This document shows, piece by piece, positions 1 to 8,683 of a stretch of DNA of 23,006 nt (the stretch's first letter is position 1; each line of letters starts with the position of its first letter). The notes beneath the pieces are model-generated. The model was given only the letters and a program-made list of their open reading frames with translations. It made no database searches and was not told where the DNA came from. This DNA comes from Myxococcales bacterium (GTDB lineage: Bacteria; Myxococcota; Polyangia; Polyangiales; Polyangiaceae): NCBI GenBank assembly GCA_003151595.1, contig PLXW01000135.1, positions 34,218-57,223 on the forward strand. The letters are read 5' to 3'. A program made the position numbers and the translations under genes.

Positions 1-1946
<1,946 letters not shown>

Positions 1947-2078
1947 TCTGACCTCTCGCTCTCGTGGGCGGCGACGCTTGAAAGAGTGCTCATACAACGC
2001 GCGCCAGGCCAATGGCTAGACGCACGCCGCTTCACTTTCGAACCTAGACACCCACGACGAACAACGCCAGCGCAGTCT

Positions 2079-3458
2079 TCATTTCGTCGTCGTCGCGACG
2101 CGACGCGATGGCTCCAGTGTGTGGATGGCGAGGCCGGTCAGGACCTTCGGATAGAAGAAGGTGCTCTTCTGCGGCATGACATGTCCGGCTTCGGCGACGA
2201 GGCGAACATCACGCACCGGCGTTGCGTTCATGAGTAGCAACAGATCGCCGGTCTCTTCGTTCGTGTGTTGGTTTGGGTCCCGGCCCAAACCAGCGCTATT
2301 TGTGCCGTTTCCTCGAAGCTTCGCGAGCGCGGCAGCGGCGTCTTGCGGGTACCAGAGGTTCGTTTTGGCAGCCTGAGCTTCGGGCGTGATGCCGAGGACG
2401 TCTTCCAGGAGACCCGCGTGGAGGAGCGCGACGTCGGTACGGCGGAGCACGTCGGGGAGTGGGCCGAGCGTCGGGTGAGAGGCGAGCGCGGCGCTCGCCC
2501 GGAGCGTCAGGAGCGTCACCTCACCCGTGGGCGAGCAGGCGGCGACCGACGGCCCCTCGAGACCGGCCTTCGCCAGAGCCTCGAGGATCGACGCCGCGTC
2601 CGCGCCGTTCGGGAGCGCGCGCGACGTGAAGAGCGACTCGGCGCGCGTGATCATCGCCCGGTAGTCGAACTTCGCGAGGTCGTGCACGTGGCGATGCGTC
2701 GGGAAGACGACGAGCTCGGGGTCGTCGCCGTTGGCGAGGAACACCATGAACCATTTGTGCTCGGCCGACTCGGGCGCCCCCGGATTCGCGGCGTCGATCT
2801 CGCCGGCGTACCGCAGCGCGGTCTCGTAACGATGGTGGCCGTCGGCGATGAGGAGCGACGAGCGAGCGATGCCTTCGGTGATCGCGCGGACCGCGTCGGT
2901 CGCGCCGATCTTGGCCAGCGCGTGCTCGACGCCGTCGGGCGTGCTCAGCTCGGCGATCGTCTCGGCCTGCGCCAGCGCCGAATCGAGCGCGCGCTGCGGG
3001 TCGCTGTACAGCATGAAGCCGGGGCTCAGGTTCGTGCGCGTCGCGCGAAAGAGCTTCAGGCGATCTTCCTTCGGCCCCGACAGCGTGCGCTCGTGCGGCA
3101 AGACGACGCGCGCCGAAAACGGGACGAGCTTCACCAGCGCCAGGAACCCGCGACGCGTCCGCGCGGTGCCTCCGCCCGGCGGCGTGAAGCGCTGGTCGTA
3201 TCGGTAGAAAGCGGGAGCTTCGTCGCGCGTGAGGACGCCGTCGGCGCGCCACGCCTCGAGGAGCTTCGCCGCATTCGCGTACTTCGCGTCTCCTTCCCCT
3301 TCCGGGAGGATCAGGCGAACGACGTTGTGCGGATCGCGCGCCGCGAGCTCTTCGCGGCCGACGGCGTCGATGACGTCGTACGGCGGCGCGACGACGCGCG
3401 CGAGCGGGGCCTTGAAAGGGGCGTAACGAAGAGGCGTGAGCGGTGCGATGTCGGCCAT
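2079..3458 (-). CDS. DUF1015 family protein
   Basis: This 459-residue protein belongs to the DUF1015 family, whose biochemical role I cannot state with certainty. Family hallmarks are visible: an N-terminal segment with RYAPFKAPLARVVAPPYDVI at residues 11-30, the block HNVVRLILPEG near 44-54, and the strongly conserved DGHHRYETA at 206-214. The DGHHR motif resembles the core motif of the ParB/sulfiredoxin fold, which suggests nucleotide or phosphoryl chemistry, but that is inference. An upstream in-frame ATG at 3536 would add 26 Arg-rich residues and lies inside purD. The start at 3458 is preferred because GGGAGAG lies just upstream and the family similarity begins there. It follows purD by 20 bp, so the two are probably one transcript. 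No signal peptide or membrane segment is seen. Confidence 0.9.
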   Translation of the reverse strand: MADIAPLTPLRYAPFKAPLARVVAPPYDVIDAVGREELAARDPHNVVRLILPEGEGDAKYANAAKLLEAWRADGVLTRDEAPAFYRYDQRFTPPGGGTARTRRGFLALVKLVPFSARVVLPHERTLSGPKEDRLKLFRATRTNLSPGFMLYSDPQRALDSALAQAETIAELSTPDGVEHALAKIGATDAVRAITEGIARSSLLIADGHHRYETALRYAGEIDAANPGAPESAEHKWFMVFLANGDDPELVVFPTHRHVHDLAKFDYRAMITRAESLFTSRALPNGADAASILEALAKAGLEGPSVAACSPTGEVTLLTLRASAALASHPTLGPLPDVLRRTDVALLHAGLLEDVLGITPEAQAAKTNLWYPQDAAAALAKLRGNGTNSAGLGRDPNQHTNEETGDLLLLMNATPVRDVRLVAEAGHVMPQKSTFFYPKVLTGLAIHTLEPSRRVATTTK

Positions 3459-3478
3459 GGGTCTCTCCCGGGTTCTAC

Positions 3479-4795
3479 TCAGACTCGCGTGCGCGCGCGA
3501 TGACCGATGTCGCGCCGATGATGCTCGCCGCGCCACCGGATGGCGTCGACCGCGCGGTACGCCTTGGCCGCCGCCTCGTCGAGCGTCTGCGCCCGCGCCC
3601 CCACTGTGAGGACGCGCCCGCCGGCCGTGACGACTGCACCGTCGCGAAGCGCCGTCCCGGCGTGGAAGACGTACGCGGCGTCATCGAGTGGAGCATCGAG
3701 CCCTGCGATCGCGTCGCCGGTGCGCGGCGTCGCCGGGTAGCTCTCGGCCGCCATCACCACGCACAGCGCCGACTCTCCGTGCGACGGGTGCGCCGCGAGA
3801 TCCGCGATCGACGGGCGCAGGTCGCCGAGCGCGGCGCCGTTCAAGAGATCGAAGAGGCGCGTTCGCGCCGCGAGCAACGGGACGATCACGCTCGTCTCCG
3901 GATCGCCGAACCTCACGTTGTATTCGAGCACGCGCGGCTCGCCGGCGTCGATCATGAGCCCCACGAAGAGGACGCCGCGAAACGGCGTGCCGTCCTTCTC
4001 CATCCCGGCCAGCGTCGGCGTGACGATCGTGCTCAGCACCTTTTCACGCACTTCAGACGTCACGATCGGCGCCGGCGCATAGGCCCCCATCCCGCCCGTG
4101 TTGGGGCCGCGATCGCCGTCGAAGACGCGCTTGTGATCTTGCGCCGCTTCGAGCGCCACGAAGCGCGTGCCGTCGCACACGACGTGGAAGCTCGCCTCTT
4201 CGCCGGCGAGGATCTCTTCGATCACGATCGTCTTGCCGGCGTCGCCCAGCTCCCGCTTCCTCATGAAGCGATCGACCGCCGCGCATGCTTCGTCCGAATC
4301 CCCCGCGACCACGACCCCTTTGCCCGCGGCCAGGCCGTCGGCCTTCACCACGAGCGGTCGGTTCGCCGCGCGGACGTAGGCTTCGGCCGCGTCGGCGTCG
4401 TCGAACACTTCGTACGCCGCGGTCGGGATCCCGTGGCGCGTGCAGAAGCGCTTCATGTGCGCCTTCGACCCTTCGAGCTGCGCCGCATCGCGCGAGGGAC
4501 CGAACGCCGCGATCCGCTTGGCGAGGAGCGCGTCGATCACGCCGAGCGTCAGCGGGAGCTCGGGCCCGACGACCACGAGGCTCACGCGCTCGCGCGACGC
4601 GAGCGCGACGATCGCATCGACGTCGTCCACCCGCACGGCCGCGTTCCGCGCCACCGCGCTCGTCCCGGCGTTGCCCGGCGCGACGATCACCTCGCACCCT
4701 TCACGCCCGAGCTGCCACGCGATCGCGTGCTCGCGCGCCCCGCCGCCGACGACGAGGACACGCGCTCGATTCGCCCGGCCCGACGCGTCGTTCAT
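3479..4795 (-). CDS. purD: Phosphoribosylamine-glycine ligase (GARS)
   Basis: PurD joins glycine to 5-phosphoribosylamine using ATP, giving glycinamide ribonucleotide in de novo purine synthesis. The 438-residue product matches the usual length of about 430. Motifs seen: GGGAREHA at residues 17-24, FGPSRDAAQLEGSK at 98-111, the ATP-grasp segment KADGLAAGKGV at 151-161, HKRVFDGDRGPNTGGMGAYA at 221-240, and EYNVRFGDPE at 291-300. The start at 4795 places the first motif at the normal distance from the N terminus. An earlier in-frame ATG at 4948 would overlap the divergent gene and is rejected. No clear Shine-Dalgarno sequence precedes the chosen ATG. The last dozen residues (Arg/His-rich) look like an extra tail. 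No other purine gene is adjacent; the gene is paired with a DUF1015 gene. Confidence 0.96.
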   Translation of the reverse strand: MNDASGRANRARVLVVGGGAREHAIAWQLGREGCEVIVAPGNAGTSAVARNAAVRVDDVDAIVALASRERVSLVVVGPELPLTLGVIDALLAKRIAAFGPSRDAAQLEGSKAHMKRFCTRHGIPTAAYEVFDDADAAEAYVRAANRPLVVKADGLAAGKGVVVAGDSDEACAAVDRFMRKRELGDAGKTIVIEEILAGEEASFHVVCDGTRFVALEAAQDHKRVFDGDRGPNTGGMGAYAPAPIVTSEVREKVLSTIVTPTLAGMEKDGTPFRGVLFVGLMIDAGEPRVLEYNVRFGDPETSVIVPLLAARTRLFDLLNGAALGDLRPSIADLAAHPSHGESALCVVMAAESYPATPRTGDAIAGLDAPLDDAAYVFHAGTALRDGAVVTAGGRVLTVGARAQTLDEAAAKAYRAVDAIRWRGEHHRRDIGHRARTRV

Positions 4796-4835
4796 CCGCG
4801 CGCGGTTACCATGCTCGGGAGTCGGGCGATAGCGT
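4796..4835. promoter_or_regulatory. Divergent intergenic gap, purD / PilZ gene
   Basis: Only 40 bp separate the start codons of two divergent genes, so both promoters must lie here or reach into the coding regions. On the plus strand TTACCA (4806-4811) followed 17 bp later by ATAGCG is a weak sigma70-like pair. If real, it would start transcription very close to or after the ATG at 4836 and so favour the GTG at 4848 as the true start. Nothing convincing is seen for the minus strand. Confidence 0.3.
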
Positions 4836-5813
4836 ATGCTCCCTCGCGTGGCAGACGAGCAGAAGTCGCCCGTCGCGATCCGCATCACCCGCCCGTACGC
4901 GACGGAGCAGGAATACCTGGAGCGCGAGTTCGACACGCTCACCCGCACGAGCGTGATCCTTCTCGGGGCGCAGTCGCGCCCTCAAGGCGTCGTGTTGCGC
5001 TTCGAGATCGTGCTGAAGAACGGCGACTCGATGCTCCGCGGCGAAGGGCGCGTGGTGGGGTTCAAGGAGAAGGCGTACGCCGGAGAAGCGGGGCTCTCGC
5101 TCAGGTTCACGCGGCTCGACGCGCGGTCGAAGTCGCTGGTCGACAAGGCGGCGTCGCTCCGCGATGCGCGCGTGCGTGCGTCGACGTCGTTGATGGGAAT
5201 GCCCGCGGTCGTCGTCCCGGTCCCCTCGCCGAGCGTGCCGGAGGTCGCCGAGTCGTCGCCGGCCCCGTCGTCGTCCTCGGTCGAGACCTCGCGGAAGCCC
5301 CCGCCGTCGCCGATTCCTTCCGTACCGCCCCCCCCGTCGTCGCGCCGCGCTCCGCCGCCGCTGCCGGAGTGGGCGCGGTCGCAGATCCCGCCGGCGCCTC
5401 CGTCGTCGAGCGCCGAAGACATCGAGATCGAGTCGACCCAGGTCGACGCTTCGTTCAACCGCGCCGAGCCGCCGTCGATCCGGTTCGACGAGTCGCCCGT
5501 TCCGCCGGCGCTCCCCCCTCCGCTGCCGGCCGCCGCGTCGCGCCCTTCGTCGATGAGACCGCCGCCGCGTCCGCCGACGCCGCCGCGCGCGTTCGTCCCG
5601 CTGGCCGCGCGCCCGGTGTCCTCACGGCCGCCGCCTCCTGCGCCGGCCGCGCCCCGGCCTCCCGCGGCTGCGCGCAAGGAAGGGGCCGAAGCGCGCACCG
5701 TGGCTCCTCCTCCCGATCGCGACGCGCTCCTCGTCCGCCTTCGCGCCCGGGCCCGTTCGCTTCCGGAGGCCCGCGTGAGCGAGATCCTCACGAAGCGCGG
5801 CTCCCGGACGTGA
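4836..5813 (+). CDS. Degenerate PilZ-domain protein, Pro-rich tail
   Basis: The 325-residue product has two parts. Residues about 12-105 resemble the PilZ-like domain widespread in myxobacteria (TIGR02266 type): a short helix, alternating beta-strands, then GEGRVVGF and GLSLRFTRLDARSKSLVD. The RxxxR and D/NxSxxG residues used by canonical PilZ domains to bind cyclic di-GMP are not recognisable, so binding is doubtful. Residues about 125-300 are low-complexity Pro/Ser/Ala sequence, probably disordered, ending in a short charged segment (LLVRLRARARSLPEARVSEIL) that may be helical. No signal peptide or membrane segment is visible, so a cytoplasmic location is expected. GGGAG lies about 12 nt before the ATG at 4836; a GTG at 4848 is an alternative start. 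The next gene overlaps its stop codon. Family assignment is by pattern only. Confidence 0.75.
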   Translation: MLPRVADEQKSPVAIRITRPYATEQEYLEREFDTLTRTSVILLGAQSRPQGVVLRFEIVLKNGDSMLRGEGRVVGFKEKAYAGEAGLSLRFTRLDARSKSLVDKAASLRDARVRASTSLMGMPAVVVPVPSPSVPEVAESSPAPSSSSVETSRKPPPSPIPSVPPPPSSRRAPPPLPEWARSQIPPAPPSSSAEDIEIESTQVDASFNRAEPPSIRFDESPVPPALPPPLPAAASRPSSMRPPPRPPTPPRAFVPLAARPVSSRPPPPAPAAPRPPAAARKEGAEARTVAPPPDRDALLVRLRARARSLPEARVSEILTKRGSRT

Positions 5814-6289
5814 GACCCCCGCGCCGGTTCACGACCTTGCGCTGGAACAAATCCCGGTCCCATTTCTGGGAGCGCCGGTTCGCCCTCCGCGCGCCGCTTG
5901 CGACGCTCCTCGTCCCCCTCGCCGCCGCCAGCGTCCACTGCTCGCCCACCGTCCAACCGGCCCCCGCCCCCGAGGCGGGCGCGAGTTGCGCGGCCGATCC
6001 ATTGGCCTGCCCCGCCGGCCAGACGTGCTGGCCGGTCGACTCCACGCCGACGCTCGCGTGCATCACCGCGCGCGTATCCGGAGGGGGATTTCAAGCCAGT
6101 TGCGACGATTCGATCGGCATCGCGACGTGCGGTTCGGGGATGGCGTGCGACGCCGTCCCGCCGAGCGTCGCCGGTGCTTGCACCAACTACTGTGACCGCG
6201 CGCATGCCTGTCCGACAGGAACCTCCTGTGTCCAGACGCGCGTGGGTGGTCAGTCGGGGCCCGTCATCTCCGTCTGCCGGGTGGAGTGA
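5810..6289 (+). CDS. Cys-rich exported protein, possible lipoprotein
   Basis: This 159-residue protein is of unknown function. Its GTG at 5810 overlaps the TGA of the PilZ gene (GTGA), which argues for translational coupling; a TTG at 5837 is the alternative start. No in-frame ATG precedes the signal-like segment. An Arg-containing stretch followed by ALRAPLATLLVPLAAASVHC looks like a signal peptide. The Cys at its end could be a lipidation site, but His at -1 does not fit a normal lipobox, so it may instead be a secreted protein. The mature part has many regularly spaced cysteines (CAADPLACPAGQTC, CDDSIGIATCGSGMAC, CTNYCDRAHACPTGTSC). These suggest a disulfide-bonded periplasmic or surface protein of the kind common in myxobacteria. 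The frame, codon use and Cys spacing support a real gene although a shadow frame continues far upstream. Confidence 0.7.
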   Translation: MRPPRRFTTLRWNKSRSHFWERRFALRAPLATLLVPLAAASVHCSPTVQPAPAPEAGASCAADPLACPAGQTCWPVDSTPTLACITARVSGGGFQASCDDSIGIATCGSGMACDAVPPSVAGACTNYCDRAHACPTGTSCVQTRVGGQSGPVISVCRVE

Positions 6290-6458
6290 CCGGTTCCGAA
6301 AAAACCTTCACCTGGCGCTTGTCCCTGCGCATGGGTGTGCGCGGAATTCGTTGCTTGGGTGTAACCCCTAGCGGTAGAAGGTCCACCGGTGACGCTTGGC
6401 TGCGGTGCAGCGCCACGGGAGATCGGGCGCGCTTCGCCCGCCGATTCGAGGAGAGATG
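6290..6458 (+). promoter_or_regulatory. Leader region of the beta-barrel gene
   Basis: This stretch holds the likely promoter and 5' leader of the barrel gene. TTGCTT at 6351-6356 and TAGAAG at 6375-6380 are 18 bp apart and form a weak sigma70-like pair. The stem CGGGCG (6424-6429) with CGCCCG (6435-6440) around a 5-nt loop forms a hairpin just upstream of the ribosome binding site GAGGAG (6448-6453). Whether the hairpin regulates translation is not known. Confidence 0.35.
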
Positions 6459-7514
6459 ATGCGCACGACGGCGGCTTTCGGATTTGCAGCGGCTTTGGTG
6501 CTGGCCTCGACCAGCGCGTTTGCGGCTGAGGGCAAGACGGAGAAGGGGGAGTCGGGCGGCAAAGGCGGCCTCGGCCCCGGCGCGCCTCCTCAGACCACGA
6601 CGGGCGTCGGCGACATCGTGCCGCTCGGCAACGCCTCGCAGGGCAACACCGCGGTGAACCCGGACGAGGCCTCGCGCGCGAAAGAGAAGAAGAAGTCGTG
6701 GGAAGTCGGCGCGACGTTCGAAACGCACCGAATGATTCGCCAGGACGACCTCGAAGGCGCCGGCGCGAGCAAGGTCTTCAACGACTTCGGCGTCTACGCG
6801 ACGTACAGCCTCACCGAGCACGACCGCATCGGTCTCCGTGACTACTTCTACGAGCGTTTCCTCGCCGACCAGGGCGAGAGCGGCATCCGCAGCGACGACG
6901 TGACGGCAACGTACACGCGCACGCAGAAGCTGCCGAAGGACTTCTCGTTCGCCGGGACCTTCGCGCTCAACGCGCCGACGTCGTTCTCGAGCCAGAAGAT
7001 GGGCCTCATCACGGCCCCGGGCTTGGTCCTCCAGCTCGACAAGCGCATCGGCCGTTACGTCGGCCTCAGCGCCCGCGCATCGACGGGCTTCTTCATCGTG
7101 AAGTACCGCGAAGCGGAAGGCGGCCTGCAGAACCCCGAGTTCCGCCTCGGCTTCTCGCTCGAAGCCGAAGTCATCATGCCGTTCCACGAGCCGCTCTCGA
7201 TCGGCATCTCGGCCCAGACCAGCTATATCTGGTTCTACAACGTGGCCAGCGGCGACCCGAACGTCGTGTCGCCCGGCGTCGTTCAGGACAACCAGTTCGC
7301 CAACCAGCCGATCTCGCAGTCGTACGGCGGTGAAATCTTCGCCCGCTACAACCTGCCGACGCTCGCCGGCGTGAAGAGCGACTTCACCCTCGCGCTCGCG
7401 CAGGGCGATCCCTCGCTCGGCTACGCCAGCGTGCTCCACGACGGCGTCGGGTACACGTACCTGTTCTTCCGCCAGACGAGCGAAGTGTACGCGTCGTTCA
7501 CCGTCCGGTACTGA
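6459..7514 (+). CDS. Outer-membrane beta-barrel protein
   Basis: The 351-residue product starts with a textbook Sec signal peptide (MRTTAAFGFAAALVLASTSA, cleavage near AFA-AEG). A Gly/Pro/Lys-rich linker of about 50 residues follows. The rest is alternating amphipathic beta-strand sequence rich in Tyr, Phe and Gly, ending in YASFTVRY with a terminal aromatic residue, the usual BAM recognition signature. It is therefore very likely an outer-membrane barrel. Substrate and function cannot be named; an alginate- or porin-like channel and a structural outer-membrane protein are both possible. GAGGAG ends 5 nt before the ATG at 6459; an adjacent ATG at 6456 would add one residue. It is convergent with the T2SS operon, and a strong hairpin lies 16 bp after its stop. 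Confidence 0.88.
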   Translation: MRTTAAFGFAAALVLASTSAFAAEGKTEKGESGGKGGLGPGAPPQTTTGVGDIVPLGNASQGNTAVNPDEASRAKEKKKSWEVGATFETHRMIRQDDLEGAGASKVFNDFGVYATYSLTEHDRIGLRDYFYERFLADQGESGIRSDDVTATYTRTQKLPKDFSFAGTFALNAPTSFSSQKMGLITAPGLVLQLDKRIGRYVGLSARASTGFFIVKYREAEGGLQNPEFRLGFSLEAEVIMPFHEPLSIGISAQTSYIWFYNVASGDPNVVSPGVVQDNQFANQPISQSYGGEIFARYNLPTLAGVKSDFTLALAQGDPSLGYASVLHDGVGYTYLFFRQTSEVYASFTVRY

Positions 7515-7530
7515 CCGACCGGTCTTGATG

Positions 7531-7577
7531 AACGATTAGGACGCGCTCATCTCCACGATGAGCGCGTCCTAATCGTT
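7531..7577 (+). terminator. Perfect 20-bp stem hairpin, likely terminator
   Basis: The left arm AACGATTAGGACGCGCTCAT (7531-7550) is perfectly complementary to the right arm (7558-7577), with a 7-nt loop. A short T run (7576-7579) follows on the plus strand. The position just after the barrel gene fits a Rho-independent terminator for that gene, and it could also stop leftover transcription from the opposite side. It is also unit 1 of the repeat cluster. Confidence 0.7.
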
Positions 7578-7592
7578 TTGTCGCGCGTAGTG

Positions 7593-7677
7593 AACGTTTA
7601 GGACTGCGCTCATCGTCGCGATGAACGCGTTCATCACCGCGATGAGCGTCTTCCTGATTGTTCTGTCGCGCGTCCTA
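7593..7677. repeat. Palindromic repeat unit 2 (85 bp)
   Basis: The unit begins with AACGTTTAGGACTGCGCTCA, matching unit 1 with small changes, and ends with a tail (CTGTCGCGCG) also found after unit 1 (TTGTCGCGCG). Its outer arms pair imperfectly, with an inner exact match of GCTCATCG to CGATGAGC. The loop itself holds a 16-bp perfect palindrome, GATGAACGCGTTCATC (7620-7635). It looks like unit 1 expanded by a second inner hairpin. Confidence 0.75.
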
Positions 7678-7690
7678 AACGTTTAGGACG
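7671..7690. repeat. Perfect 20-bp palindrome
   Basis: CGTCCTAAACGTTTAGGACG reads the same on both strands without a spacer. It sits at the join of units 2 and 3 and is built from the unit's right-arm end and left-arm start. It could be a dimer-binding site or simply the product of repeat joining. Confidence 0.7.
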
Positions 7691-7745
7691 GCGCTCATCT
7701 CGCGATGAAGGCGTTCATCGTCGCGATGAAGACGCTGATCGTCGC
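7678..7745. repeat. Palindromic repeat unit 3, right arm decayed
   Basis: It begins 85 bp after unit 2 with AACGTTTAGGACGGCGCTCA and carries the inner ATGAAGGCGTTCATC block. The right arm no longer pairs with the left. Instead TTCATCG and CGATGAA (7714-7730) form a small local hairpin. The unit then fades into unrelated sequence. Confidence 0.65.
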
Positions 7746-7789
7746 TCCCGATGGCGTGCTCTTAGCTCTCCGCTCCGGCTGGGGGGTTC

Positions 7790-7816
7790 GGGGAGGAGCG
7801 GCCGCGCTCCCCCCGG
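7790..7816. repeat. G/C-rich inverted repeat
   Basis: GGAGCG and CGCTCC pair around GCCG, flanked by G runs on the left and C runs on the right. It is a strong GC hairpin without a T run. It may help terminate the minus-strand operon or simply be structured DNA. Confidence 0.45.
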
Positions 7817-7849
7817 GGGTAACGTGCGTCCCGCTGTTGCCGTAACGGA

Positions 7850-7864
7850 GCCCGCGAAGCGGGC
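7850..7864 (-). terminator. Hairpin after the BtpA-family gene
   Basis: GCCCGC and GCGGGC pair around a 3-nt loop, about 25 bp past the stop of the last gene in the T2SS operon. There is no T run on the minus strand, so it may be a weak terminator or an mRNA 3'-end stabiliser. Confidence 0.45.
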
Positions 7865-7888
7865 GGAGTGAGGCTCAATGTTCGCGGG

Positions 7889-8683
7889 TCACACACTAAA
7901 ACTAGACCGGAACGCCCGCGCGAACTCACTCGCGCGCTTCGGATCAATCGGCCCACCCGCGACCCCATCCGCGCGCAGCGCGCTCCCCACGATGACCCCT
8001 TCGCTCCGGCGTGCGAGCGCGGGAAGCGTCCCGATGGTCGCTCCGCTCGCGACCAGCACCGGCACGCGCGCGCGAACCGCGCGGTGGACGTCTTCGAGCT
8101 TCGCGCCATCGACCGAGCGCCCCGTCCCCTCGCCCGTCACGAGCACCGCGCCCGCGAGCGCGCGTGAGACTAGGTCGCTGACCTCGTCGGCCAGCGGGCG
8201 AGCGGCGAGCGGAGCGGAGTGCTTCACGTCGACGTCGGCCCACACTTCGATCCCCTCGGCGCCGAGCGCGCGGCGCGTGCGGAAGAGCGACGCAGCGTCC
8301 CCTTGGATGACCCCTTGATCGGTCACGCGCGCGCCGGTGAGCACGTTCACGCGGATGCACGCCGCGCCGACCGCGAGCGCGATCGCCAGCGCCGAGTCGC
8401 CGTCGTTCCGCAGCACGTTGATCCCGAGCGGCATCGACGGCGCGGCCGCGCGCGCGGCGAGCGCACACGCGGTCATCATCGCCACCGTCACGGCCGGCAC
8501 GCGCCCGGCGAAGAACGGCGCGTCACCGAAGTTCTCGATCATCACGAGATCGAACCCCGCCTCGGCGAGGATCTTCGTGTCCTCGGCGGCGCGCACTTCG
8601 GCCTCGCGTACGTCAGCCGTCGCGCGCGGGCTCCCGGCGAGCGGCGGGAGGTGAATCACTCCGACGAGACGTGCGCGGTTCAT
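7889..8683 (-). CDS. BtpA/SgcQ family protein
   Basis: The 264-residue product has the conserved features of the BtpA/SgcQ family, predicted TIM-barrel proteins: GVIHLPPLAGSP near the N terminus, IENFGDAPF, GINVLRND, and RVNVLTGARVTDQGVIQGDA. In cyanobacteria BtpA is needed for stable photosystem I; in enterobacteria SgcQ sits in a sugar-related cluster. The reaction is unknown, and a photosynthetic role is not expected here. A nucleoside or sugar-phosphate enzyme is a reasonable guess from the barrel fold. The length is normal, and no signal peptide is seen, so it is cytoplasmic. Its ATG overlaps the gspN stop (ATGA), so it is translated with the T2SS operon and is the last gene before the convergent gap. 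A functional link to secretion is unproven. Confidence 0.9.
   Translation of the reverse strand: MNRARLVGVIHLPPLAGSPRATADVREAEVRAAEDTKILAEAGFDLVMIENFGDAPFFAGRVPAVTVAMMTACALAARAAAPSMPLGINVLRNDGDSALAIALAVGAACIRVNVLTGARVTDQGVIQGDAASLFRTRRALGAEGIEVWADVDVKHSAPLAARPLADEVSDLVSRALAGAVLVTGEGTGRSVDGAKLEDVHRAVRARVPVLVASGATIGTLPALARRSEGVIVGSALRADGVAGGPIDPKRASEFARAFRSSFSV

Larger units (their letters stand above)
7515..7888. other. Non-coding gap with palindrome cluster
   Basis: This 374-bp gap lies between convergent genes. Positions 7531-7745 hold three related palindromic repeat units, described separately. Positions 7771-7864 hold GC-rich hairpins. A 46-codon frame from the ATG at 7705 to the stop at 7843-7845 and a 21-codon hydrophobic frame at 7621-7686 exist, but neither has a ribosome binding site and both are shaped by the repeats. 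I see no convincing gene. Confidence 0.8.

Noticed and set aside
1977..1985. CTTGAAA heat-shock-type -35 box near lon
   Set aside because: It lies on the plus strand, pointing away from lon, and no matching -10 box follows.
1983..1989. GAGTGCT, half of a CIRCE (HrcA) operator
   Set aside because: The second half at the required 9-bp spacing is absent.
3443..5809. Most of a 948-codon plus-strand frame
   Set aside because: The first part is the antisense shadow of purD and the middle is out of frame with the PilZ gene; only its last 159 codons (5810-6289) look like a real gene.
6308..6330. Possible sigma54 promoter before the barrel gene
   Set aside because: The GG and GC pairs are one base too far apart.
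7531..7745. CRISPR array
   Set aside because: Units overlap and are palindromic, with no unique spacers of constant length and no cas genes.
7705..7845. 46-codon frame (MKAFIVAM...) in the convergent gap
   Set aside because: There is no ribosome binding site, it runs through repeat and GC hairpin DNA, and its end is shaped by G/C runs.
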